A DNA stretch of 43,374 bases from Verrucomicrobiaceae bacterium (GTDB lineage: Bacteria > Verrucomicrobiota > Verrucomicrobiia > Verrucomicrobiales > Verrucomicrobiaceae): assembly GCA_021151605.1 (NCBI GenBank), contig JAGKWZ010000015.1, positions 1 to 43,374 of the forward strand. The letters are read 5' to 3'. A model generated the notes under the pieces. It had not been told where the DNA came from. It ran no database searches and worked only from the letters and a program-made list of their open reading frames with translations. Shown one piece after another: positions 1-8,848 of this stretch. Position 1 is the first letter of the stretch. Each line of letters starts with the position of its first letter. The position numbers were made by a program, and so were the translations under genes.

Positions 1-2
1 TC

Positions 3-95
3 GGTTTTGATTCCGTGGAGGCAGCACTGGATACTGGGGCTCGGGTTATCAGCCACCAATGCAGCGAAATCACCCGTGGCCTTCGTCATCTTTGA
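3..95 (+). CDS. C-terminal end of an unidentified protein (5' end outside window)
   Basis: An open frame enters from the left edge and ends at a TGA at 93-95, giving about 30 residues ending in RGLRHL. The composition looks protein-like and the stop lies 7 nt before the next proposed start at 103, a spacing typical of an operon. The fragment is too short to assign to a family. It competes with the frame that opens at position 7 (TTG), so it is a plausible but unproven reading. Confidence 0.35.
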   Translation, partial: GFDSVEAALDTGARVISHQCSEITRGLRHL

Positions 96-102
96 GGGAA
101 AA

Positions 103-417
103 ATGATACCCCGATTCGACGCACATATGCTTGGGGTGATCGATGGTTTTCAATGCAGCTTAGCGACGGTCCTGAGCTGCCAGCAGCCCGAGTGTGGTGC
201 GTCGCGGACAGCTATTGAAAACGATGATTTACTGATTGTTTGCTCTTATTGTAGGCAAGTCAGGAGCGAGAGTGGGGAGTGGTTACTTTGGGATCTTTAC
301 CCCAAACTTACAGGGCGACAAAAATGCTCCCACACGATCTGTGAAACCTGTGCTTTGCTCCACTATAGTGAACTTGTTTTATTTCAGAGTATAAAAGAGG
401 GGAGTTTGAGCGATTAG
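103..417 (+). CDS. Small protein with a CxxC...CxH..CxxC zinc-binding-like motif
   Basis: This is a protein of 104 residues from the ATG at 103, chosen because GAGGG lies just upstream and overlaps the preceding stop. A longer reading from a TTG at 7 is possible. Residues 46-84 carry C47-x2-C50-R-Q-V-R, an acidic/aromatic stretch, then C75-x-H77-x2-C80-x2-C83. This resembles the 'C-x2-C-K-x-I-R ... HGIC-x2-C' module found at the C-terminus of some response regulators and PAS sensors. Here it stands alone after an unrelated N-terminal segment of about 40 residues. A metal-binding accessory role in the neighbouring signalling genes is inference. It lies 13 nt upstream of the response regulator gene, probably in the same transcript. 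Confidence 0.55.
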   Translation: MIPRFDAHMLGVIDGFQCSLATVLSCQQPECGASRTAIENDDLLIVCSYCRQVRSESGEWLLWDLYPKLTGRQKCSHTICETCALLHYSELVLFQSIKEGSLSD

Positions 418-430
418 CAAACTGTATCTA

Positions 431-1096
431 ATGGAACAAAAAGACTCCACGAAACGCACCACGGGAATCATCGATGATGATCCTGTCGTGCGCTGTTATT
501 TGGAAAGTCTGCTGAGTAAGCAGTCTGAAGTTACCTCAGTGCTTATGTGGGAGAGTGCGGAGGCTTTCTTTGACAGTGAGCGCCGTAAGGAGGTGGACCT
601 GCTGCTTGTGGATCTGGAATTGCCTGGCGAAGACGGTGTGCAGGTTCTCAAGCGGATGCAAATTGAGTCCCCGGATACAGTCTGTATCGTCCTCACCTCT
701 TCGAGCAGGCCCGAGGATGTTTTTGCCGCGATCCGTGCGGGTGCGTCAGGTTATCTTATGAAGCAGACGGCTCCGGCGTTGTTGGCGCAGAACCTTCAGG
801 CAGTGGTGCACGACGGAATGACCTTCAGTCCCTCGATTGCCAAGCTAGTGGTTCAGGCGTTCTTGAAAGCAGACGCGCAGACAGCATCTCAGGCCCAATC
901 AGGAATCGAGCATTTGACCGAGCGCGAGTTGGAGGTGTTGGAGCTGATGCAGCAGTTGGGTAATGCGAAAACTGTGGCGTCACGGTTACAGCTTAGCCAT
1001 GAAACCATCCGGGCTCATTTGAAGAAGATCTATCAAAAGCTGCACGTGAGCTCCAAGAGCGCTGCTGTGGAAATGCTCGTGCAGAGCCGCATCTAG
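431..1096 (+). CDS. NarL/FixJ-family response regulator (REC + LuxR-type HTH)
   Basis: This 221-residue protein is a phosphorylation-dependent transcription factor. The receiver domain (about 10-130) has the acidic pocket D15-D16-D17, phosphoacceptor D61 in LLLVDLELPGEDG, the threonine/serine switch in VLTSS, and the lysine in YLMKQ. A LuxR-type helix-turn-helix follows (about 157-221), with the family pattern LTERELEVLELM...LSHETIRAHLKKIYQKL. No clear Shine-Dalgarno sequence precedes the ATG. The gene converges on the giant hybrid kinase ending at 1122, and only 25 nt separate the stops. That kinase ends in an Hpt domain, so this regulator could be its output partner; this is inference from position only. 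Confidence 0.93.
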   Translation: MEQKDSTKRTTGIIDDDPVVRCYLESLLSKQSEVTSVLMWESAEAFFDSERRKEVDLLLVDLELPGEDGVQVLKRMQIESPDTVCIVLTSSSRPEDVFAAIRAGASGYLMKQTAPALLAQNLQAVVHDGMTFSPSIAKLVVQAFLKADAQTASQAQSGIEHLTERELEVLELMQQLGNAKTVASRLQLSHETIRAHLKKIYQKLHVSSKSAAVEMLVQSRI

Positions 1097-1121
1097 TTTA
1101 AGGGCAGAGGATTCAATTTGC

Positions 1122-4100
1122 TTAACCCTTCATGGCTCGTCGTAGCCAGGTTGAGCCCCGTTCGATTTCGCGCGCAACGGCGGCAACCTGGAGAGGTGAT
1201 GGCGGCATCTGGGCGGCGATGGTTTCTTCCAAAGTCTGGCAAGCATCTTCGACAGAAGACATGCCGAAGATGTAGCAGGAGCCACGTACGGCATGGGCCT
1301 CTTTTTTGACTTCATCGCACCGTCCGCTGCTAAATGCCTGCTGCAATCGTTCTGAACGAGTGGAGGCTTCTTCCAGCCATAAAGAGGCGAGTTGAATAGA
1401 TTCCGCCTGTCCGACTTGAAGACTCAGCGCAGCCCAGGCCGCCTGGAAATGCTGCTCTAGCTCTGCCATTTGATGGTGTGGGGTAAGCCCGGCGAGCATT
1501 TTAGAAAGCACGTCAGCGTCGAAGGGTTTGGCTAGGTATGCGTCCATGCCTGTAGCTAGGCAGCGCTGGCGCTCCTCAGGAGCGGCATTGGCAGTCATCG
1601 CAATGATATGGCAGCGGTGATGGCGGTCGCCATCTTGGGATTCTATCTCGCGGATGCGGCGCACAGCCTCGTAGCCGTCCATTACGGGCATCTGACAGTC
1701 CATGAGCACGACATCGTAGCTGCATCGCTGGAATGCACCGACCGCTTCGAGACCGTTTGGCATGATGTCGCACTCACAACCGAGCTTTTCAAGAATGAGG
1801 CCTACGAGGCGGGCATTGACGCGGTTGTCCTCCGCCATGAGCACGCGGAGGCCGAGCGGCCGCTCTGGCTTGAATACGGAAGCCTGACTATTTTCCCTGA
1901 GCGGATCACCTGACTGACTGCTCAGGAGAGCATCTCTCAGCTGCTGCCGCCGAACGGGCCGGTGCACAACACGGACGTTCCATTCCTGCGGCAGCCGCAG
2001 GTCTTCATGCAGAGTGGTCGTGACGATGAGCCGACGTGCGGGTTCAGTGGCCTGGGAAAGCCAGTGACCGACAGATTCACGCATTTCCGAATCAAGCCAC
2101 GAAGCCTTGATCACGAGCACATTTGCGTCGGCGGCGTGCAGGGTGCTTAAAAGCTGACTGGCGTTCTCCATCTGCCTTAAGTCATGGCTTTCCTGAAGTG
2201 CTGCGCATAAGCCCTCCCGTATATTGGCTTCTTCGTCGGCAATCCAGATGATGAAGCGCCGGGTGTCCGTGGGCGATGATGGTTCCAGCTCCTGTGCAGG
2301 CACACGGACGGTGAAGCATGAACCTTCACCAGGACGACTTTCGACGCGAATCGAGCCATTCATGCGCTCGATGAGTTTTTTGCAGATGGCCAGTCCCATG
2401 CCTGCACCACCAAACCGGCGAGTGGCGGAGCTGTCGAGCTGGGTAAAGGGAGTGAAAAGTCGCTCCAGATCATTCTGTGCCATGCCGATGCCGGTGTCCT
2501 CGATCTTGAATTGCAGCTCCTGGTCGGAATAGCTGGCGCGTAATGTGACACTGCCATGGTCGGTGAATTTGACGGCATTACCGGCCAAGTTCAGGAGAAC
2601 CTGGCGCAGACGCCCAGCGTCCCCGAGAACCTTTGCCGGCAGACCTGGGGAGAGGACGGTGCAGATGCTGATGCCTTTTGCCGCAGCCTCATGTGCGAGA
2701 AGATCGGCGACACCTTCGAGGACCTCATCCACACTCAGCGGCTGCTCACGCAACTCGAGCTTCCCGGCCTCGATCTTGGCAAAGTCGAGGATATCGTCCA
2801 TGATGCTGACGAGCGCGGTGCCGCTTTGGACCACGGCTTCCGCCATCTCCATCTGGTGCTCGTCGAGGTTGCTGGTACACAGAAGTCGGGCCATGCCGAT
2901 GACGCCGTTCATGGGCGTGCGGATCTCATGGCTGATCATGGTGAGGAAGTCGCTCTTCGCACGGTTGGCAGTCTCCGCCCTGTCTCTGGCCTCACGGAGA
3001 TTGGCCTGATCTTTCTCCAGACGGCGAGTCTCCCGGCGTGAGACTATCATGCTGCTGAAAGCGGCCAGAAATGGGTCGAGGCTTCTCAAGATGTCCTGAT
3101 CGAAGCCGCCACGGCGGTTTGCCAGACCGATGAGGCCGACCATTTCCAGGCCATTATGCACCGGCAGGCCAAGAAAGGAGTCGATGGGAGGGGTGCCTGG
3201 GGGCAGCCCGCCACGACGGGGATCATTCGCGGCATCGTTGGTCATCACCACCTCCCGGGTGACCATCGCCACACCGAAGAGTGTCTTCAAATTGCGGAAC
3301 TCCAGGCCGCGTGGGCTCATTGCCTCGAAAAGAGCGCCTGTCTCGTCATTCCAGGAAATGTCTGAGACAGCGTAGCAGCTTAGATAAGGAGAGCCATTCT
3401 CATCATGGAGCACCTCGCCGATGAAACCAAAGCTGCTTTCCGTGTGGCCGACAATGACGTCGAGCATATCCGAAAATACCGGCGTAGGGTCAGGGGTGGC
3501 GATGAAACGCTCCTGTGCGCCCTGGATCTTCTTAAGAAGAGATTCACGGCTGCTGGCGGCCATCTCAGCCTGCTTGCGGATGTGGATGTCCATCTGTGTC
3601 CCGATCATGCGCAAGGGCTGGCCGTCCTTGGTTCTGGAGACGATGCGGCCCACATCCTGCACCCACTTCCAGGAGCCATCCTTGCAGCGCAGGCGGTGCT
3701 CGCAGATGTAACTTGCTGACTCGCCAGCCAGGTATTTGCTCATCTCGCCCATGACCATGGCGATGTCGTCTGGGTGCACGCGCGAGGCCCAACTGTCCAC
3801 ATGCTGAGGCCACTCTCCTGCGGCATAGCCTAGCATCTCCTGCAAAGGGTCCGTGTAGAGTACAAAACCATTCTGGACATTCCAGTCCCAGACGCCGAGG
3901 CCGTTGTTTTGGAGGGCGAACTGCCAGCGCTCCTCCGTCTCCCGAAGCGTGTCCTGTGCGCTTACCAGTTCCGTGATGTCGAGCAGGGTGCCAATGAGAG
4001 CGGTGGCCACCTTTTCGTGCGTGAGTTCCAGTTCAGAGGTGCAGCGCACACACCGCATCTCGCCATCTGGGCGTAGAAGACGAAAGGTCAGGTTCATCAC

Positions 4101-5693
4101 CTCGCCAGTGGCAGTGGTGTTTTTCACCGCCGCTTGCACACCTTCTAAATCGTCTGGGTGGATCGCCCGCCAGCAAAAGTCGAGATCCACCTCCACACTG
4201 CGGGGCTCGTATCCAAAGATGATATAGGTCTGGTCAGACCATTCGATCTTTCCTGAGCTTGGTTCGAGGGTCCAGTTGCCGAGACCGGCGATGCGGTGAC
4301 CCTTGTTCATGAGTCTCTCACTTCGGCGAAGCGCATCTTCGGCCTCCAGACGCTCGATCAGCATCCCGACCTGCCCACCGATGCGGTTCAGGGTTTCTAA
4401 AAGATTCTCGTCCGGTAAATCCAGGTGCTGACTGAAGAATTCCAATACGCCGCGAAACTGGCCGCGCACACTGACCGGAAAAGCAAGTCCAGCGATCAGT
4501 CCGCAAGAAAGGGCGCACGCCTTCCTTGGGAAATTTTCCTCCTGCTGCAAATTCGTCAGCCACACACTTTTCCCTTTGGCCCAGACCTGGCCCGGTAAAT
4601 CGTCTCCTCGGGCGAGATTGATCATTTTACCTCGTTCGACAAATTCCGAATTCTTTGGCAGTTCAGCGTGCCAGGATTGCTGCAATTTAAGCTGCTCACT
4701 CACTGAATCGAGGCACCACCAGCCAGCCTGAGACCACTCCAGGTCAACAGCCATCAGGTGCAGAAGAGACTGAATGGCCTCATTGAGGTTTTGTGTCTCG
4801 GTTATCACGCGGGAAACTGCCATCTCGAGTTTGCGGCACATCTCGTTGCGCTTTTGATCCGAAATGTCTGACTCCAATGCCATGAAATGCGTCAGAGTGC
4901 CGTCATCGGAAAAAATCGGCTGAACTTCGATGTCCACCCAGTAAGGGGAGCCATCCTTCCGGTAGTTCAGGATTTCTGTACGGAAGGCATCACCACGCTT
5001 CAGCTTCATACCCATGTCTGCGGCGACGGCGGGATCTGTTCGCGATCCCTGCAGAAAGGAGCCGGGTTTCTGGCCAAGAACATCCTCCATCCTCCAGCCG
5101 GTTAGACGCTCAAAAGCCTTGTTTACCCATTCGATCTTTCCTTCGCGGTCCGCCAGAATGACAGCATTGTCCGTGCGCTCGGCTACCAGTGCCAGCTTCC
5201 GCGCTTCGGCCTCCTTCTCTATCAGCAGCCTCCCCTTCGCCCGCAGTTTTTGATTGATCTCGAATAGCTCCCTGTTCGCAGTTTGATGTGCCTGAAGAAC
5301 ATACAACACATCCAGTGCGGCGTCATGAGGGGCAAAGTGAGTCAGGCTCAGCCCCAGACGGTCCAGCTCATCTGGGGAGGTTAGCCATGGCGCGCCGAGA
5401 AAAACGCCTAGCCAATCTTCCTGCACCAGCACTTGTCCGCGCATCAGCATTCCGGTCTCCAGGTGGCGGACCAGTATCAGCCGGCCTGTATTGTTTCCTA
5501 GCCAGACAGCCGAGATTTTCTCCGACGAATGTTCCAGCACAAAAACCTCGTCCAGCCGCCGCCCGGCAATTTCCACATTGCCCACGCATGACAATGAAGG
5601 TCCTACTTGTTTTAATTGGGAGTCCGCGTCCCATGCGAATAAAAACGGGAAAGCCTCTTCGAGGCAGCTCCAGGGAAACAAGGACGTTGTCAT
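1122..5693 (-). CDS. Hybrid sensor histidine kinase, PAS/GAF-rich, with two receiver-like domains and Hpt
   Basis: This is a 1523-residue multistep phosphorelay kinase. Reading order: N-terminal region and coiled coil (about 1-165), PAS/PAC (about 165-285), GAF (about 290-460), two PAS_3-type domains (about 465-720), a second GAF (about 745-895), HisKA with phospho-His H922 in SHEIRTPMNG, and HATPase_c with an N box (LLNLAGNAVKF), DTGIGM and GAGMGLAI. A degenerate receiver comes next (about 1150-1255), then an intact receiver with D1332 in VVLMDCQMPVMDGYE. The protein ends in an Hpt domain with H1467 in EAHAVRGSCY. No transmembrane segment is evident, so it is probably cytoplasmic and senses through PAS/GAF ligands. 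Expected flow is H922 to D1332 to H1467 to an external regulator such as 431-1096. The first receiver has lysine where the phosphoacceptor aspartate should be (NVLVIKASW). Confidence 0.95.
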   Translation of the reverse strand: MTTSLFPWSCLEEAFPFLFAWDADSQLKQVGPSLSCVGNVEIAGRRLDEVFVLEHSSEKISAVWLGNNTGRLILVRHLETGMLMRGQVLVQEDWLGVFLGAPWLTSPDELDRLGLSLTHFAPHDAALDVLYVLQAHQTANRELFEINQKLRAKGRLLIEKEAEARKLALVAERTDNAVILADREGKIEWVNKAFERLTGWRMEDVLGQKPGSFLQGSRTDPAVAADMGMKLKRGDAFRTEILNYRKDGSPYWVDIEVQPIFSDDGTLTHFMALESDISDQKRNEMCRKLEMAVSRVITETQNLNEAIQSLLHLMAVDLEWSQAGWWCLDSVSEQLKLQQSWHAELPKNSEFVERGKMINLARGDDLPGQVWAKGKSVWLTNLQQEENFPRKACALSCGLIAGLAFPVSVRGQFRGVLEFFSQHLDLPDENLLETLNRIGGQVGMLIERLEAEDALRRSERLMNKGHRIAGLGNWTLEPSSGKIEWSDQTYIIFGYEPRSVEVDLDFCWRAIHPDDLEGVQAAVKNTTATGEVMNLTFRLLRPDGEMRCVRCTSELELTHEKVATALIGTLLDITELVSAQDTLRETEERWQFALQNNGLGVWDWNVQNGFVLYTDPLQEMLGYAAGEWPQHVDSWASRVHPDDIAMVMGEMSKYLAGESASYICEHRLRCKDGSWKWVQDVGRIVSRTKDGQPLRMIGTQMDIHIRKQAEMAASSRESLLKKIQGAQERFIATPDPTPVFSDMLDVIVGHTESSFGFIGEVLHDENGSPYLSCYAVSDISWNDETGALFEAMSPRGLEFRNLKTLFGVAMVTREVVMTNDAANDPRRGGLPPGTPPIDSFLGLPVHNGLEMVGLIGLANRRGGFDQDILRSLDPFLAAFSSMIVSRRETRRLEKDQANLREARDRAETANRAKSDFLTMISHEIRTPMNGVIGMARLLCTSNLDEHQMEMAEAVVQSGTALVSIMDDILDFAKIEAGKLELREQPLSVDEVLEGVADLLAHEAAAKGISICTVLSPGLPAKVLGDAGRLRQVLLNLAGNAVKFTDHGSVTLRASYSDQELQFKIEDTGIGMAQNDLERLFTPFTQLDSSATRRFGGAGMGLAICKKLIERMNGSIRVESRPGEGSCFTVRVPAQELEPSSPTDTRRFIIWIADEEANIREGLCAALQESHDLRQMENASQLLSTLHAADANVLVIKASWLDSEMRESVGHWLSQATEPARRLIVTTTLHEDLRLPQEWNVRVVHRPVRRQQLRDALLSSQSGDPLRENSQASVFKPERPLGLRVLMAEDNRVNARLVGLILEKLGCECDIMPNGLEAVGAFQRCSYDVVLMDCQMPVMDGYEAVRRIREIESQDGDRHHRCHIIAMTANAAPEERQRCLATGMDAYLAKPFDADVLSKMLAGLTPHHQMAELEQHFQAAWAALSLQVGQAESIQLASLWLEEASTRSERLQQAFSSGRCDEVKKEAHAVRGSCYIFGMSSVEDACQTLEETIAAQMPPSPLQVAAVAREIERGSTWLRRAMKG

Positions 5694-5770
5694 AATATAT
5701 TCATTTCTGGTGTGCTATTCGCCAAGAACCGCAAAAGACATCTTCGTCCGCTGCTTTGGCCACTTTGTTC

Positions 5771-6091
5771 TCATGCCGCGTTTTCAACTATTTGCCCGGG
5801 ACCCTCCGTCAGCCCTAGTTTTAGGGCAGAAAGCCCTCTCTGATTACTTCGGCAATACTGAAGCGGCATATTGCGATCCAGATTAGTATAATCAAACTCC
5901 GAGGACTTTAGCTCGGAGTATGTTGGCATGATTCGTTTGTGAAAGTTCTGCAGTTTCTCCAAAAACTCGCCCAAGGCCATCTCGCCAGCATTCAAAAGGT
6001 GCCTATTAAATCGCTTGGCGGTCTGTATTGGCCACCAGATTTTTTTCCCATATTCGGAAGTGACGAGGTCTTGAATCGCTTTGTTGGTCAT
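5771..6091 (-). CDS. Possible small hypothetical protein
   Basis: An ATG-initiated open frame of 106 residues begins MTNKAIQDL and is mostly soluble and basic, with no family I recognise. For: it fills most of an otherwise empty stretch, and its composition (a helical region such as ALGEFLEKLQNFHKR) is not obviously random. Against: the base composition is AT-rich and unlike the neighbours, no well-spaced Shine-Dalgarno is present, and an 8-bp hairpin lies inside it. It may be a remnant or not coding at all. Confidence 0.25.
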   Translation of the reverse strand: MTNKAIQDLVTSEYGKKIWWPIQTAKRFNRHLLNAGEMALGEFLEKLQNFHKRIMPTYSELKSSEFDYTNLDRNMPLQYCRSNQRGLSALKLGLTEGPGQIVENAA

Positions 6092-6410
6092 TCCGTTAAT
6101 GATAAACTACAAGAGATATACTATTAGAGTTAACTCAGATGGCGCGAAGGCAAGGCAACTCCCTATAAATGATGGGTTACTTCAATGGTTTGAGGTCTTT
6201 TACTATGCGCCCAATTTCAATGGTTAAGTTGATGGCATTTCACGATTTGGATTATATGGAATGCCAAATTCAGTTCGAGTGCATTGCTAATCCGGTTCAC
6301 CGGCGGTCGTAAAATCGCGTGTTTGCAAGCGATAGCCTGAGCTTCGCAGATTACTTAATTTAGAACTTTCAAAAAGTGCAGTCTCAGAGTCCATGCGCAG
6401 AGTGACTGGA

Positions 6411-6435
6411 GGCCAGCGATGCTGGTAGGCGCGGC
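6411..6435 (+). repeat. 25-bp direct repeat, left copy (core CCAGCGATGCTGG)
   Basis: This 25-base segment is identical to 7713-7737, in the same orientation. It contains a perfect 5-bp palindrome with a 3-base loop (CCAGC-GAT-GCTGG). A shorter shared word, CGCAGAGTG, precedes both copies at slightly different distances. The two copies bracket the acyltransferase gene. Confidence 0.85.
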
Positions 6436-6651
6436 AGTTGAGATGCCATCGCCAAGAATTGCACATCATGCCTTTCAATATCTCCCAGCCCGTGATTGAT
6501 AAGACATTTTTTCGCATCTATCATGGAGTCCTTCGATGGATTCCTCTCCCCCTGTCTTCTTTCCATATCTCGGGCCACTTCAGCCCGGAATTCGTAAAAG
6601 CAGTTCCCCATTAGCCTTGGTAAAGCGATGGAATGAAGGTCTGGCAGTCGC

Positions 6652-7680
6652 ATGATCAAGCGTCTTGAACTGTTGCATGTCTATCGCGCCATCGCCTCGG
6701 TGGCGGTGGTGTTGCATCACCTTACTGCCGCGGCTGAGCGAAGCTTCGGTGCGAGCTATCTCGGCGGTTTTTTCACTGCCTTTGAGTTTCGCGTGGACTT
6801 CTTCTTCGTGCTCAGCGGGTTCCTGGTGACGTGGGTGTATGGGGAGCGTGTGGGTGTGCCCGGCGCTGGCTGGGCCTTCTTTAAGCGGCGTCTATTCCGC
6901 CTCTATCCACTGCTCTTTGTGCTCACAACGCTGAAGTTTTTGTTCATGCTTAGTCCAGCTGCCACGACAGGACGCTGGTCCGGTGAGTCGCTCGATTTCA
7001 CGACAGTGCTTTGCTCGTATTTAATGCTTCCTACGGAGAATTATCCGCTCATTTTGGCGGCTTGGACCATACCTTTTGAGGTTTTCTTTTATGCTATATT
7101 CGCCATCGCAATGAGCACCCGTTGGCGGGTGGTGCTAGGAATCGCCCTAATTTGGATAATTGCGATCATCGTTCATGGAGCGCTGAATCCTGATGCGAAG
7201 CCCCTGGAAACCCTTTTTGTGCTTCGGCTCAGTCATCTCCAGATCATGGCCGGCGTGCTCGCTGCACTTGCACTGAGAACCTGGGATTTGCGCGCTTGGC
7301 AGCGTCCGCTTCTCGCCATCTCGGCGACAGCACTGATGGCGTTGCCCTTCATTTTCGATACCCTTCTGCGGCCGATTGCCTTGGTAAAGCGGCTGTATCT
7401 CGCTGGAACATTCGTGGCATTAATTGTCGGCTCAGTCTTGTGGGAGCAGGCGCGTGGGCGAAGCCTCAGCCTCCCGCCTTGGCTGCGAATGCTGGGCGAT
7501 GCTTCGTATTCGATCTTCCTGATGCACACCCCGATACTTCTTATCGGGCTGCACCAGCTAGCGCGTTGGCAGCTCATGAGCGATGTTCCGCTCACTTTGC
7601 TCGCTCTATTCACCGTTGTCTCGGGTATTCTCTGTCATCGTTGGTTGGACATGCCGATGCAGCGCAAGCTGAAACTCTGA
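6652..7680 (+). CDS. Membrane acyltransferase (acyltransferase_3 / OafA-YrhL family)
   Basis: This 342-residue polytopic membrane protein opens with the family signature near residues 5-25 (LELLHVYRAIASVAVVLHH) and VDFFFVLSGFLVTW near residues 48-61, followed by about nine further hydrophobic segments. FFKRRLFRLYPL matches the conserved Arg-rich loop of the family. Members transfer acyl groups (usually O-acetyl) to sugars of exopolysaccharide, LPS O-antigen or similar envelope glycans; the acceptor cannot be read from the sequence. The gene stands alone between two copies of a 25-bp repeat (6411-6435 and 7713-7737). It has no strong Shine-Dalgarno sequence. The length is normal for the family. 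Confidence 0.9.
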   Translation: MIKRLELLHVYRAIASVAVVLHHLTAAAERSFGASYLGGFFTAFEFRVDFFFVLSGFLVTWVYGERVGVPGAGWAFFKRRLFRLYPLLFVLTTLKFLFMLSPAATTGRWSGESLDFTTVLCSYLMLPTENYPLILAAWTIPFEVFFYAIFAIAMSTRWRVVLGIALIWIIAIIVHGALNPDAKPLETLFVLRLSHLQIMAGVLAALALRTWDLRAWQRPLLAISATALMALPFIFDTLLRPIALVKRLYLAGTFVALIVGSVLWEQARGRSLSLPPWLRMLGDASYSIFLMHTPILLIGLHQLARWQLMSDVPLTLLALFTVVSGILCHRWLDMPMQRKLKL

Positions 7681-7712
7681 GTCAGCGAACGCAGAGTGGA
7701 AGATTGACTAGG

Positions 7713-7737
7713 GGCCAGCGATGCTGGTAGGCGCGGC
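7713..7737 (+). repeat. 25-bp direct repeat, right copy
   Basis: Identical to 6411-6435 over 25 bases, including the CCAGC-GAT-GCTGG hairpin. It lies between the acyltransferase stop (7680) and the methyltransferase start (7755), so it could also affect read-through between the two genes. Confidence 0.85.
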
Positions 7738-7754
7738 GTTATTTCTGCACTCCG

Positions 7755-8837
7755 ATGAATCCATTCGTCGGGGACAGCCGCATATCCGCAAAACTCATGC
7801 TGAACGTCAACGACCTCCTCGCCAAAGACCTCCTGCCGGATGCGGTGATCCGCTTTGGCATCCGCCAACGACTTGCTGCCACTCTGAAGAAGCATCGCAA
7901 GACCGACATTGAATCCCAGAAAGCAGCGCTGATGGAGCACATAGCGGGTCTTAAGGCGAGTCCGGTAGCCATCGCCACGGCGGAGGCGAATGAGCAACAC
8001 TACGAAGTGCCGACGCGCTTTTACCAACTCTGTTTGGGCAAGCATCTTAAATACAGCAGCGGCTTCTGGCCGGAACCGACGACTAGCTTCGATGAATCCG
8101 AGGCGATCATGCTGCAGATGACCTGCGAACGTGCGGAACTGGCGGACGGTCAGCGCATTCTAGAGCTTGGCTGCGGCTGGGGTTCGCTCTCGCTCTGGAT
8201 GGCGGAGCATTACCCCAATGCTCAGATCACGAGTGTGTCGAATTCACGCACTCAGAAGGAGCACATCGACGCGGAAGCGGCAAGACGTGGGCTGAAGAAC
8301 CTGACGATCGTCACGGCAAACATGATCCATTTTGAAGGTGTGGGCGATGGCATCTTCGACCGCTGCGTGTCGGTGGAGATGTTTGAGCACATGAAGAACT
8401 ACCAGGAGCTGCTGCGGCGCATCTCGACCTGGCTGAAGCCGGGCGGGAAACTCTTTGTGCACATCTTCACGCATCGGGATACGGCGTATCACTTCGAGGT
8501 GCAGGGGGAGAACGACTGGATGGCGAAGTACTTTTTCACCGGCGGCCAGATGCCGAGTGATGATCTGCTCATCTACTTTCAGGATCATCTACGGATCGAG
8601 GATCACTGGTGCGTGAGCGGGATGCATTACAGCCGTACTTCGGAAGCGTGGCTGACGAAAATGGACGAGAACAAGACCGAGATCATGCCGCTCTTCCGCG
8701 AGACCTATGGCGAAGACCAAGCGGTGAAGTGGTGGGCCTACTGGCGCATCTTTTACATGTCCTGCGCGGAGCTGTGGGGCTACAACGGAGGCGAGGAGTG
8801 GATCGTGTCCCACTACCGTTTTGTGAAACCGATCTGA
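7755..8837 (+). CDS. SAM-dependent methyltransferase, cyclopropane-fatty-acid-synthase / coclaurine-N-methyltransferase type
   Basis: This 360-residue class I methyltransferase belongs to the Cfa-like group (COG2230 type). Motif I is I135-LELGCGWG-143. The downstream stretch SVEMFEHMKNY is the family pattern seen in coclaurine N-methyltransferase and in Cfa-related enzymes, and NEQHYEVPTRFYQLCLG is the N-terminal substrate-pocket motif. The product may be a cyclopropane or methyl-branched lipid or an N-methylated amine; the sequence does not decide. The start at 7755 could instead be the ATG at 7797; neither has a clear Shine-Dalgarno. The TPR gene follows after 11 nt, suggesting co-transcription. 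Confidence 0.9.
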   Translation: MNPFVGDSRISAKLMLNVNDLLAKDLLPDAVIRFGIRQRLAATLKKHRKTDIESQKAALMEHIAGLKASPVAIATAEANEQHYEVPTRFYQLCLGKHLKYSSGFWPEPTTSFDESEAIMLQMTCERAELADGQRILELGCGWGSLSLWMAEHYPNAQITSVSNSRTQKEHIDAEAARRGLKNLTIVTANMIHFEGVGDGIFDRCVSVEMFEHMKNYQELLRRISTWLKPGGKLFVHIFTHRDTAYHFEVQGENDWMAKYFFTGGQMPSDDLLIYFQDHLRIEDHWCVSGMHYSRTSEAWLTKMDENKTEIMPLFRETYGEDQAVKWWAYWRIFYMSCAELWGYNGGEEWIVSHYRFVKPI

Positions 8838-8848
8838 TTTTTTCTCTG

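Larger units (their letters stand above)
5694..6651. other. Gene-poor, AT-richer interval between kinase and acyltransferase
   Basis: About 960 bases have no convincing gene. Base composition is visibly more AT-rich than in the flanking genes. The interval holds one weak minus-strand open frame (5771-6091), a perfect 8-bp stem hairpin (5896-5903 with 5912-5919) and, at 6411-6435, one copy of a 25-bp repeat whose twin lies at 7713-7737. Minus-strand open frames over 6287-6659 run through the repeat and show no recognisable domain, so they are not called. It could be a decayed gene remnant or an acquired spacer. Confidence 0.6.

Noticed and set aside
5896..5919. Perfect 8-bp hairpin considered as a terminator for the giant kinase
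   Set aside because: It lies upstream of the kinase start rather than after its stop, and has no T-tract on either side.
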